64,000 bases of DNA from Centroberyx gerrardi (lineage: Eukaryota > Chordata > Actinopteri > Beryciformes > Berycidae): positions 13,955,572 through 14,019,571 of the forward strand of contig NC_136008.1 in assembly GCF_048128805.1 (NCBI RefSeq). Reading direction: 5' to 3'. The stretch's first letter is position 1, and the number at the start of each line of letters is the position of its first letter. A model generated the notes under the pieces. It saw nothing but the letters and a program-made list of their open reading frames with translations. It was not told the DNA's origin and did no database searches. The position numbers and the translations under genes are program-made. Below, piece after piece: positions 8,700 to 20,863 of the stretch.

Positions 8700-11600
8700 T
8701 CAAAAATGTGTTGTATTTTTTTCACACATCATGGGAATCACACTTACACATATCATTCAAAGCCAGTCAGTCTGATAAGCTTATTTTGTTTAAAACCCTG
8801 ACAAAATGTAGCACATCCAAAGAATTAAGAGGAAGACAGAGAATTTGTATTTCACTGATCTACTTTGCAGCAGTGCATCAAATATTTGTCTAGAACAGTC
8901 TTCTTCACAGCCTGTCACACAATCACAAGGTCTTGCTCTTTATCCATTGGATGTGCTACCACATTTATCTGGAAAAGTATATTTTTGGTCTAAGCGCTCT
9001 ACACTGGAAAGCCTTTAGTTGAAGGGCACTTTTTCTACCCCCTAGCATATCACAACCACTTATAAAACAGTCAGTTAGAAATCAATTTTCATGAATAAGG
9101 GTGCAAGAAACAAGATTTAGAAAATATGTTTAATCCTTTAAAATCAGAGACATTATGAAAAACATCACCACCACATAACTGAAACATGGCAGGAGGGACA
9201 GGCAGCACATATCGCATGAGAAGGCATTTCCGTGACTCCTATGTACATATACACATTTTATACACAGTAAAAATATAGTAATTGAAGCATAGACGGCAAC
9301 CAGCAACATTGGCTCATAGGCCATGTGAAACATTCATATAGAAAAGCATGGGAGATCGTCAACCCAGAATCATTATGGAGAGAATATATCTATCATATCA
9401 CAATCTAAACATGAAATATAAAAAAATGAAATTGTCAAACAATCCCCTTCCATAAGCAATGCACGCTATAAAGTTTCAGACATCCTTCTCTGTCAGTATA
9501 CATTTTACGTACAATCATCTAAAAGGTACATATTACAACTGTATCATTTCAGCCTACAACAAGTTCATAATAGTATTAATAAATATGTTTCTTGGAACTG
9601 AAAGATGGCAGACTGTTGCTCGTATTGCATTAGTTCATATATATTGTAGTGTCTATGTTGAGAGTGCACCGCCCTTTGAGCACCAAACGATGATGTTTCT
9701 CTTGTGCCATGGTGTAGTAAATACCAACTGTGACAGAACTGGTCTGTGTCCAGCAATTACACAGTACCACCCATCAAAAACCAGGTAGTTCTGAAAACTG
9801 TAGATTTAAACAGGGTACATCAAAATCCAACTGTCACAAAATATCTGGACTTTTCTCATCAGAAAGTGTCTCTTGGAGTGTTTTCTTTGGTGGCTGTTTG
9901 TCTTTCAACCAACAGAATAGGACTTTAAATTGATCTCTTTTAAATAATAACCAATATCTAAATCTTCTGCATGAGATTCTGGAAATGAAGAATGTCAAAT
10001 ACATAATGCAAAGAAGGATAGGTTCTAAAAGCTACCACAATTGTAGTAAATCAACTATGAATTTAACAGGAATGTGGGGAAAAAACTTGAAATGTCTCAG
10101 GCCACAAAATAAACCAATTCTTTGATTAAGGGGGAAAAAAATCGTAATGGGGCTAAAAAAAAACCTACACACATGCAATTCCTGTCAGACATAAAATTAT
10201 TCTGCAAGAAACATCCAGTTTAATAGATCCTTAAAACACAGGTCAGCCCAGTGTTATTACCATACACATCATATCAGTCCATGTGTATCTCATTTGCTTT
10301 GCATGTTGACTGTACTGGATCCTGAACAGCCTTTTGCGAGGTAAGAGCTTGCCTGTGTGTTTTGCTCTTCTCTTTGGTGCCATGGCTGGCTTATAATTCA
10401 CAACAAAAGACTCAATCCTAAATCCTCAGTTGTGCCATCACACATTGATGAACATGAGTAATTTTCCATCCCTGGCAGTTTGCCTCCATTACATCTTTCT
10501 GTATTCACATCTCACATTTCCCCTTCTCCCTCTCCGGTGCATAGACCACATGTGCCTAACAAACATAAACAATCCTAATTCATTAGAAGAGATGCTGTAT
10601 AAAATCTTACGGTCTGCTACAGTCACTTGGTGTGATTAAAATTTCTGCGTCAGAAATATCTCATGAGATAAAAAGCTTGCTGCCAGCCACCTCAGTGGCT
10701 TGTTTTAGTGCCCTAAACAATAAGATAAACAAAGAAAATAGACAAAAAACTGTTTATGTGAAAACAAATACATAATTTATATAAACAGCCATATAAAAGC
10801 TGCCAAAGCCTACATACAAACAATCCTATACAAATGGTTCATATCATACTTGGTCCTAGAGTGGATGTGACCATCATTTCTGTAACCAGCAGAAATGATT
10901 AATAAGAGACAACCGTCCTTAATGTATGTTGTCAAGAGAAAGTAAAAAATATGTTAAGCTGATGAACTACTGTGACACAACATTCATAGAGACATAAGCA
11001 AAAGGGATCACACTAGTGTAAGCATTAAAAACTGTGAAATCCTTTTCGACTTTTCGAACAACTGATTGGTTGTTCCATGATCAGTCAGACATACAATCGG
11101 CAGTTTGATGACTTCGGCTGTAGTGATATGGCAGGCTTCTGTGCGTGACAGAACATTAACGAGAACACACACTCGCCCACCTGTAAAAGTCTCAGTAATA
11201 CAGCATCAGACGTTGGGAGAGAGACAAAAAGTGTAAAGGCACAGACATAAAGGACGAATGACAATAGGTGGACAAAATACTATTCTAATATCTTTATATC
11301 CAGACTTCATTTATCAGCATCTACTGGCCAGCAATGCTGTCAACAGCTCTGCTCTTTACTCATTCATACCTTGGCACACATGGTCACATCAGAGGGGGAG
11401 ATTTCAGGGTTACATATGCTGTCCGCCATGTTGGTAAGACACATTTTATGAGAAGAACATTGTAATGTACATTCTACAGTGGCATTAGCTTGCAGGACCT
11501 TTGGAGCACCAGCATGGCTTCGAGCAGAATATTTAAAACTAAGTTTGAAACAATATTACGGTATGGGCCTGGTTCAACCCACCCCTCCTCCCTTTCAAAA

Positions 11601-12050
11601 TGTGAACTCTGCACACTCTGTATTGTACATCCACAATCATTCAAAGAAATGCATACATGATTGTAGAGCCAACAGCAGCAAGTGTTGATTTGAACAATTC
11701 CTGTCGATAACGATGAGAACAATCAATAGCTCGGGGCGCTCCTGCTCATGAGGAGTGCTGAGGGAAGTGGATGTGTGATAAAAGGAACATTAGGGCGTGA
11801 GTCACAGAAAACTGAACCCACTTAGACTGTGCACATACACAGACCCACATGTTCACTCCTACAAATGCAGGCTATGCCCTTAATGTGCTTGTAAGTGTGT
11901 GTTCCTGCTGAACTGCTGTCTGTGCCCACTCACATCCCTTCGTGCTGCGAAAAGGGGGCAGGATGACTGACTCCACATCATAGATGAAGTAGCAAACTCC
12001 AAACTGATAATCCTGCTGCCATCACCATCCACTGGTGAAGGCAGGGCTTG
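8700..12050. other. Intergenic region between pentraxin 2 and pip5k1a 3' end
   Basis: 8812-8912 repeats the sequence found at 6930-7027 after pentraxin 1 and marks the right edge of the duplication. The rest is AT-rich with no ORF that resembles a protein and no obvious repeat. If an ATTAAA on the minus strand near 9128 were used instead of the signal at 12052, much of it could be a long pip5k1a 3' UTR; I cannot tell which. Confidence 0.4.
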
Positions 12051-12051
12051 T

Positions 12052-12057
12052 TTTATT
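12052..12057 (-). terminator. pip5k1a: Candidate poly(A) signal of pip5k1a
   Basis: AATAAA on the minus strand about 520 bases downstream of the pip5k1a stop codon, giving a normal-length 3' UTR. Confidence 0.45.
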
Positions 12058-12578
12058 CACAATATAATATACAACTAATGATTTCGTTATAATCATGTCA
12101 TCACAGCAGACAGACATGTTGTGAATGTCAAACTCGGTGGTGATTGGTTGGGGATGGTAGGGGAGGGTTTTGTAACATCACAGGTCGCCCAAGCGCTGCC
12201 AGTGCAGGGTCATAAGCCTGTTTTTCAGCCGTTTATGAGGGACAGTGGGGCTTTGTGACAGGTGTGGACAAATAAGTGAGCTCAGTGACACCAGTAATGA
12301 ACAGTTGGTTTTCAAGCAGCATACCCTGCATTGTTGGCTGGGAAAGCCTACAGCCTACCGCACACCGTCTTCTCCTTGATCCTCCCACCTCCGCTTTCCT
12401 CAGTGTCACAACCTCCGCTGCACCTCGCTCCTTCAACCAGCATAGATAGAGCCTCCCCTGCATATATGGGTGAGGAAACAACAGGGGAGGGAGAAGGTGG
12501 GTCCGCTGTGGATGCGTGACTTTCACTCTCTTTATCCTGACTTCTGCCCACCTCATCTCTTCCAGAACCGCCTTGTCT

Positions 12579-15500
12579 TTAGATGCCACTGGCTCCGCTT
12601 TTACTGTTGAAGATCAAACCAACATCAATGCCAAAATCATCAGGCTGAAACTGATAAAAGAAATACACCACTAACAATCAATTCTAAATGAATTAATTAA
12701 TGGTTTTAGTAGTCAGGGTGTTTGTGTGTGTGCATGCGTTTTCTAAGAGAAGGGTCCGACTTACAAAACAGATGTTGGTCTCGGGGATGATGTCCGATAG
12801 CGACACTACGTCTTCATTTCCAGACAGGTTGCCCGAATTGTCCCCGATCGCCTCTGCCTCAATACTGGCACAGAGAAAGAGAGCACAGAAAATGAATGAG
12901 ACACTGAATAACACAAGTGAGATAAAATGCATCCATGTTACAGTCTGATAGGGGCGTCATTGAAGGCCTATGGGCGCCCTCTCCATGTCATCAGTACCTG
13001 CGGGAAGCACCTTGGTCGTGGTCTGTGTACGCAGATTTGTGCACCTCCACCCCTACAGACCTACAGGGAAAGTAAATACAGGTCAGAAAACTAAAATACC
13101 TTGAGTGAGTGAGTGAGTGAGTGAGTGAGTGAGTGAGTGAGAGAGAGAGAGAGAGAGGGGGGGGGGGGGGGGGTGATGCCTTACCGTAAGGGAGGAGAGG
13201 AGGAGGCAAGTCCTGTGCTGCCTAGTGATGAGGTGGACAGGTTGGCCTCACAGTCAGCAGAGCCTCCCACCAGTGGAGGGGTCCTTGGCACCAGATCCGG
13301 TCTGCCCGACTGCATGCCTGACAACAAACAACCACAATAAGAAACCAAACTATTGCAGATTTCTAAATAAGTGTCTCCATTCTCAACACAGCTATGACAA
13401 AAACGGGAGTTGTTCAACAATGTTGCCAAAGCTCTACCTAGTGTTTTGATCATATTGCTTGTGCTGCCTCAGTTCTCCGCCTTTCTGTCTTACCGCTGTC
13501 TCCCTCTGAGTCTGTGCTTTTCAAATGGCTGTGGTAGACCAGTCTGGAGTCAACAGCTGACTGTCCTGCTGCGTGGGACAGAGGGGTAGGAGCTCCCAAG
13601 GTGGGAGCCCTCCTAAGCCCCCCCTGACCGCCACCACGACTCTTCTTAGATGGGGAAGGCTTTACTGAAGATGGAGGACAGGAAGGAGAGGGGAATGAAA
13701 GAGGAAATTAAATGATTAATAAAAGGCACCAAGACATCTCACCCCTGGATTTTAATAACCCCAGAAACCCTTGAGATATTTCATGCTGTGACAAACAATA
13801 TTATGCATCAAGAAAACCTTAATTCATTGTTACACCCACACACACACACACGCAGACTTACATGGAATTTTCTTAAACGCTGTGTTACACATGAATTGCT
13901 GGAACCGTTCAGCATAGAAGCCAGGTCTGTGAACCGAGACAGTATCCTACAGAGAAAAGGCAACAGAGCAATTAGAATCTGACAGACCCTGAAGCATCTA
14001 CATCTATATGTGTAACTACGTTTTCTGTTTTTTTTAATGGTTGTAGGGTTTAGATTTCATATTAACAAATATATATATCCATGAATGCTATTATATGATA
14101 TACAGTAAAAATTCTGTACCAACAATACTTTTGTCAAAGCATGAGATAAACTTTGTAGTCATTTTGCTCACACGGATACTTTCTTTGGCTTTGTAGGACG
14201 GTGTAGTGTGTAGGCTCTTACCCCATCATGGACCAGGGCCTTCCAGGAGTGCTCTAACTTCTTGATAAATCTAAAAGATGAGAAAAAAAAGAGGCTATAC
14301 TGCCTGTATATTCACTGTGATGAACATCAGCAAATGTGTAATGCATGCAGCTAGGTAAATCAAATACAGAACAAATAGTAGCTTGCTCAGGACTTGAGAC
14401 TGCTCACATGAACCAGTTTGGCTGCTCAGTGTCACCAACCTGTAGGACTGTAGAATGTCAATGATGCCGATGTAGACCAGCATCCTCTCTCCTTTAGTAT
14501 TGCGAGCTGGAATCCCCCCCATGCTGGAATGACGAGGACAGAACAACAGATCACTCAGTTGCTATTTGCAATGTACAGATTACACTGTGAACAAACAATT
14601 TCATTCAAACTCAGCTCTGCTGGTGGTCAGTTAAGTGACAAGACTCACTGGTCTTCTGATTCCAAGGCTCCTTTCCCTCGAGCTTCTCCTTGGATGGACT
14701 CCATGGCTGTGCAGTACAGACTTTTCTGGGCTTGTGGCCGGCGCTGATCTGGGGTCACTGCCCCCTCCGACCCCCCACTGTCCCCCGAATGCCCCCCACC
14801 GCGCTCCCGCTCTCGACTGGCCTGGTCCAGGTTGTGTATGCCCACCAACAGACTGTAATCCATGATCTTGAAACTCTGTAGGAGCTACACAACACATACA
14901 AGCACAATGAAGAGTTACTATAAACATCAGTAAGAGCAAACCTCCACAACAAATACATTAACACATGTGCACTTATGCATATGCCCAACCACAGTCTCAT
15001 TAAAAGAATATTCATTTGGGAAACCTCAAATAACCATCCATGGGCCGTATGTGTGTAAGTGAAGTCATGTCCTTTAATCTTTTCAAACATTTTTTGGGGC
15101 ATTATTGCTTTATTTGATGTTTGACGGTGACAGGAGGGATGGGAGAGAGAGAGTGGTGTGGCATGTGACAAAGGTCCAAGATTTGAACCCAGAGTTTAAG
15201 AAGTTTGATATACGTGCATATTTCAACGTGATGTATGAATGCGTCTTGTAAACCCATGTGGGCTGGGAACCTTGAGTGCATGACACACTAAAAATTAATT
15301 AATCAATGAAATACAGGTGTCTCTGTGACTCACCAGGCAGTCCCTCTGGATGGTCTTGCTGAGGGCATTGTAGTTGTCAGCTTCCAGCAGCAGGCCATCA
15401 GGCAAGTCCTGGATAAAGTCCAGGTCTTTGTGCGTCGGCACAGCCTTCTCCCTCTCCTTAGGCGAGGCTCGTCTCTTATAAGTGGAGCCCTTCAGGTCAT

Positions 15501-18500
15501 ATTTGAGGTGCATGGGGATGATCCGAGGCAGCAGATTGTTCATCACTACGATACGGATGTTCTTGCCGCCAGCCTGGACGCAGTACAGCCCGTAGAACTT
15601 GGGTAGCAGGGTCCGCTTGTTTTGGTTTAGATTCTGGAAAGGAGGAGGAGTAGGTAAGAAAGAGGTGACTTCTAGATGTAACATAGTTAAATTGGGGAGA
15701 AATTATTGGAGCTTCCATTCTATTCAGCCTCCTACTCTCACGATAATCACAGTTATAAAAATCATAATTACTCATACTGCACCCACTCCCCATTTCCATT
15801 CTGTCCCTCAGACTCACCATGAAGTATCCGGGCAAGAGTTTCTGGAGGAACTCTGCCTCTTTATGCTGAACAGTCTTGATGATGAACTCATCATCACTAG
15901 ACACGTAGAAGAGGGAGCCACTGGCTCCGGAGTTAGACAGCTCGATCAGTGGCTCGTTACACAACGAATACTGCAAGAGGGAGTGGAGTTTGCATTAGTA
16001 TACAATCCAAAGAGAACAGACATGTTGGCATAAGCTTAAATCTAACTTAACTAAATCTTTTTGCAGAGCAAAATAAATATTGGGACAGTAGCTAGAGCCA
16101 CAATGAGAGCACTTCTTATAAACATGGATGTGCCTTTCGGTGTATGTACTGACCAGGTAGTCATCTGGCCGGATGCCAAATAGTTCTCTGAAGTAACGAA
16201 AGGCAATAGGAGCATAGGTCTTAAAACGAAAGTCACTGTAGTGATGAGCAGGAGTCAGGTTACTGCCTTCACTGAAAACAAATATGAGAGGGAGAGCGAG
16301 AGAGAGAAGCCAAGAAATTGAGTATTTGAAATCAAAAAATAAAACCACAGACAAACCCTGTTTGATCAACTCTGACTTCTATTACCAACCTGGGGAAGAA
16401 GATGCTTTCGACCACCACAAAGTCCTGCATAAGGACATCCCTCTCAGCCTTTTGGCTCAAGCTGCCAACTGTGTGAGTAATGCCCAACTGGATGGCACCT
16501 TTTAGGGCAGATGACGTGGTCTAGAGAGGACATAAGAGAGAAAGAGAGAACATGTAGTAACTGGAACAAACTAAATTTTAATGACGCCTCTGTAACTTCT
16601 TGTGTATTTTCACCCGTCATTCTTGAGTGACTAGTGAGGGGGATTCCAGACTAATTTTAGAATACAAACACCTAACACGTAGGCCTATGTATTGGTCCTT
16701 GGTCCTGAGTGTTGTGGGTGTCAACAAAATTGGTGTCACTGACCCCCACCCCGTTCTAACCTTTTTATAGGTGGTTTCTCCTGTGGTGGTCTCAACGCCT
16801 CGGTGTCCAATGGTCTTCTTCATACTCTGAGTCGTGCCTGAAGAGCCAGGCATCTGACGAGAGGGAAGGAGAGGGGGAAAAGGCAAAGAGGAATACAGAA
16901 AGATGGGTGAAGAGAGAGGGGGTTAGGGCAGGAAAGGGGTGAACAGAAACATAAGACAATGCACGCACACACAGACACACACAAACAACAAAGAACATGC
17001 TGTCTTTTGGCTAGATTGGGTAAACATCTTCACATGACAACCTCAAACTCTCTGAACCTGTTCTCCTTCCCTCCTCAGAGTTGACTGGGTCAACATTTAC
17101 TTTACCTGGCCTGGGACTGTAATGTAAAGGTGTTGACATTTAACCGATGTAGGCTATTTTCTGATTGTCTTACCTCTGGAGAAGCCACTTTTCGGGTGCT
17201 GCTGGGCCCTAATGAGAGAGGGAGAGAAGTTAATTTGAGAAATGCAAAGTGTACATAGTACAATGACAAATCAAACATGGAAAAACACTAAAGTCTTCAT
17301 TGTTAAGCAGCTGCTAGCTCTTGTTCAGACTCAACTTAATGAAACTCACGCCACTGTCAACCCATGCAGTCACTGTAAGCTTTAAGTTTAAAATGATTTT
17401 GAAGTCAGACCACTTTAGGGTGGCAGCTTTTAACATGGAAGAATTTGTTAGTGAATGTTTGAGAGCCCCTCTGCTGGTTAATTAGCAGGGCTATTTCCAG
17501 CCTTGGCTGGATGTCTATAAGAGCAATGATGAGCCTAGGCCTAAATGTGGCCACAGTTACTAACTGCTGCTCCCAATACCAGCTCTGTGTGAACTGGAAC
17601 TACTGTTCCCCTGAGCTGGCTGCTCTAGATTTGCCTTGTCCCTAAGGACGTGTGTCCATCACCACCTCCTATCAAGAAAAACAGTGCAATTTAAGTTCTA
17701 GCTCTTTCGGTAATAGCCTACCATTATGTCTCACAATGACTTCGCTTTTATCATTCTCAGACTCCCTTAATCTAACTTTGTGTCTACATTGTTAGGTTCA
17801 TTAAACCATTCAGCAAGCTCCACCGATCAGAGTAGTCACTAGTAGTCTTTTGTAGGGAGAGACATGTTAAGTTTGTGTCAACACCAAGGTTACATCTCTG
17901 GATGTAACCTTAAGATTCATCTATGACTTGATGACCAAAGATTAGAAGTTAGATAATACATTAAAAAGACATGGGCCACCTTGTGTCCTTACATAAACTT
18001 GCTGTTTAAACCTACTATCTCGCCCACTCTACAAGCACTTCTAGCCAGTTACCAATGGCAACATCTATTTCAGTGTGGGAGTGCCACAGGTCAATGTATA
18101 CACAAGGATGTTGGGAAGCGTATACACCTATAGTGACAATCCAGTGTGTGATATTTCAGCTATGTCCAACAGAGAATGACATGCATCTTTTCTTGGTTAG
18201 CAAGGACACACTGCAATCCACCAGGAAACAATGAGCATCATTCTGCCCACATTCCTTCTCATTTTGGAAAAAAAGACACACTATAACGTCACTGCTCATG
18301 CAGTTTCTGCTCATACACACACAGACACATGGACACACACACACCCATGCTAGTACCTCGCTGCAATGCTCTCCTCCAGAACTGAGTCCTAATATCTGTG
18401 GAGCAGGACATGGTCAGCCTATATGGCTTGACCTAAATGGGCGATCAACACTAAACAAACTAAATGAATGCTTGTATCTATATACTTGCAGACACATTTC

Positions 18501-20079
18501 ATAATCTTGTCATTTTGCCTCCAAAATGCGTGTATGACTAGATAATAACACACTTGGTGCAACAGATTTAGGGTAGGAATTGTGCCCAATTACTTAATAA
18601 CATTGACTTTAGCTTGTTACTGACAGGCTTCACAACAATAGTCAAACCATCTGTCCCTCTCTGTATACTAAACAACTCCCTGTTCCAGCCTTGTTCACGT
18701 GTAGCCTGTTTGTTACCCTGCACAAGGCAATAACATGGGATATGCAAACTCAACATAATTTTCTGCCTATGAAGACTTGTTCTTGGCCCAATTAGCAAGG
18801 ACAATATGCAAACCACCCTATGCCATTGTTGCTCAAATGTCTGAGTGAGTGTGTTTGACAGAATCTAAGACCCTGTATTTGTACAGTCTCAGGCTCTCAG
18901 CCATGTAGGAGCCACAAGAGAGCTTTGTAGCACTATTTTTATTCACTGATTCAAACTGAATGGCTGCTAAGGGAAAAGTGACTCCAGTAGTCACAGGAAA
19001 GCTGATAAGTGCGCGCAACCAAGGGATTAGGAAACTGCTACAGACTCCCTCCTATGTCCTGTCCTCAAAATAAAAACTGACCAAGAGCGTGCATGAGCTC
19101 CCCACTACCACAAGTATCTATGTAACAAATGACAACAAAACGAAACCCGTCCATGAACACTTCAACAAGAATCAGAGGGTATGGCTCATGAAAAATCAAA
19201 ATTTCATCAGCTGTTTAGGGACATTAGCAGTCTAGGCCTGCTAATTAACTTGATAAAGCATGATAGTCGGTCGTCATTGGTTAACAGAAAGCAGGAGATC
19301 TGTAGTCAATGTTAGTTATGATTATTCATCACCGAAACTTCAGGAGAGGAATTACAGGGGTCTAGTTTTTGAAGTTACTTGTCTTGGTCGAAAATACATT
19401 TGAAAACTTTACCACTGCCCCTGTTAGAAACAGACTGGAGAGGAGGAGGAGGGGTGAACTGGGCGAGGAAGACAAGAGGACGCCTGAAAGCTGGTAGCTA
19501 CCGTTAGCTTCCCATGGATGGACAGACGAATTTGAAACACCAGCCACCAAACATGTCCCATTCATTTAGTTAACAGAAGGACGATATTTACCAAACCACG
19601 AGAGAAACGTTACCCGGCGCCCTCAGTTTCCAGCTATCTCAATGTTAGTCATCATTGATGGACTGACGCCAAGTAACGTTAACGTTAACAAAATTGCCGG
19701 CTTGATAACGAAACACACCATTTTAGGCAACATGGCACCGGAATTCATTTCCCAAATGTATTGGTAGATAGTTCACTATTACTGGCGTTAGATAATTAAC
19801 TTGAGCTAGCTGGTGGGGTTAAAAACAATACCAGCTAACGTTTGTTAACTAGCTAGCTAATGCTAGGTTAACTTGGTAGATTGAAAGCCTACCAGCTGAA
19901 GCTAGCTAGGTAACCGGGATCACGATAAAGCCGCAGTCACCACATCGCACCACTCGCATTGTTTCATACGGAGATTTGTTTGTATGTTTAACTTAAGAAG
20001 ACAACAAAACAGTTACATTTACTAGCTAGCTACCTGTCGGGGCTGTTGATCCCGAGTCTGCTGTTCCAGCGGTCGCCAT
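12579..20079 (-). CDS. pip5k1a: Phosphatidylinositol 4-phosphate 5-kinase type 1 alpha
   Basis: Makes PI(4,5)P2 from PI4P at membranes. Sixteen coding exons: 20079-20034, 17208-17174, 16853-16761, 16520-16390, 16271-16154, 15970-15818, 15633-15334, 14884-14649, 14523-14440, 14270-14222, 13946-13862, 13664-13494, 13317-13185, 13060-12998, 12864-12765 and 12644-12579; all phases close to 620 aa. Landmarks are [20 protein letters not shown] (39-58), [23 protein letters not shown] with the ATP lysine, [12 protein letters not shown], catalytic IMDYSLL and IIDILQSYR. The activation loop KKLEHSWK carries the Glu typical of PI4P 5-kinases. ITHTVGSLS and [19 protein letters not shown] favour the alpha isoform, as does ECM1/RORC neighbourhood. 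The tail contains [11 protein letters not shown]. The last exon adds 21 residues after NICF and may be optional. A Gly-rich insert lies near residue 320. Confidence 0.92.
13103..13173. repeat. Compound GAGT / GA / poly-G simple repeat
   Basis: (GAGT)n followed by (GA)n and a run of about 17 G, inside the pip5k1a intron next to the exon ending at 13185. On the minus strand it begins about 10 bases after the splice donor. Confidence 0.95.
15085..15205 (-). mobile_element. Inverted SINE fragment in a pip5k1a intron
   Basis: 'attattgctttatttgatg...gacaggagggatgggagagagag...ggcatgtgacaaaggtccaagatttgaaccc' reads on the minus strand as B-box, body and tail of the same general SINE type seen at 3620-3800. 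It is diverged, so family identity is tentative. Confidence 0.5.
17209..20033 (-). other. pip5k1a: Large first coding intron of pip5k1a
   Basis: About 2.8 kb with no supported exon or transposon. It has frequent 'gctagct' motifs near 19.8-20.0 kb close to the first exon and is otherwise unremarkable. It is the most likely place for intronic regulatory elements of this gene, but no specific site can be supported. Confidence 0.4.
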
Positions 20080-20160
20080 TACGGTTTTGACTGTTCACAT
20101 CACAGACAGCGCGAGTGTTGAATTTTGATGCTCGTGTCTCAGCACCATCACCCCGCCTAG
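20080..20160 (-). promoter_or_regulatory. pip5k1a: Probable pip5k1a 5' UTR / promoter
   Basis: Sequence immediately upstream of the start codon at 20077-20079. There is no TATA box and it is relatively GC-rich compared with its surroundings. It is squeezed between pip5k1a and the ecm1 3' end about 350 bases away, so promoter elements may overlap the ecm1 termination region. Confidence 0.35.
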
Positions 20161-20424
20161 TGGACTAAAGTAGAAGTTACTCTAGATTTGAGGTAAAATC
20201 AAACATTATTTCACCCCGGCTTTATGAACTGCAGAAATGTATTTAATTTATATTTGCCCCTGGAAGATTTGCATCAGAATCATTGCAGATTTGGGCAAAT
20301 GTTAATTCTTCATGCCAGGCACTCTGTGTTTGATTATTTTGTTTTTCACAAAGTAACAGTATCTAGGCCTTTCATCCAAAGTGAAACAGTAAACTACACA
20401 AAGGTACATTTTTGAAAATATAGT

Positions 20425-20434
20425 TTTATTTATT
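20425..20434 (-). terminator. ecm1: Poly(A) signals of ecm1
   Basis: Two overlapping AATAAA hexamers on the minus strand about 430 bases after the ecm1 stop codon. Confidence 0.6.
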
Positions 20435-20863
20435 AGAACAGTTAAAGATCATGATCCTAACCATACAAAAGAATAAAACTGATCTTGCAGTTCCAAAGGA
20501 ATCAGAAAAATGCAACATTCACAATCAAATATGAAAAGAGCAGCCTATAAAAATAAGTGGTACAGTGACAGACAACAGTCTGATTTACAAACGTAGCACT
20601 AAACAATCTTTTCCTTTCTTTATGAAAGTACTCTTGTTGTAATGGCAATGCTTCTTATGTACTTTCAGATGACTGCAAGTGATCCTGGCAGTAGTGAAGC
20701 TTAAAGTTGATCCACAGTACAAATATTGTTTTCATCTTACTGAGAGATAAGTGGGATTTGGGCAGGAAAAGCTGTTCCTCCTCAGTGATTAGAGGCGACC
20801 TCTATTTTAAGCATGCCATTTCTCTGATTGGCCCACGGCCATCAGGGTCAGCAGCAGAAAGCT

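Noticed and set aside
9130-10640. Several 60-109-codon ORFs on both strands
   Set aside because: AT-rich, no family resemblance, no splice-consistent extension; treated as chance.
12233-12589. 118-codon minus-strand ORF just after the pip5k1a stop
   Set aside because: It occupies 3' UTR in another frame, starts within the terminal coding bases and resembles no known domain.
15497-15976. 159-codon continuous ORF through two pip5k1a exons
   Set aside because: It runs through the intron after LLPGYFM; consensus GTGAGT and the in-phase next exon ([10 protein letters not shown]) show splicing.
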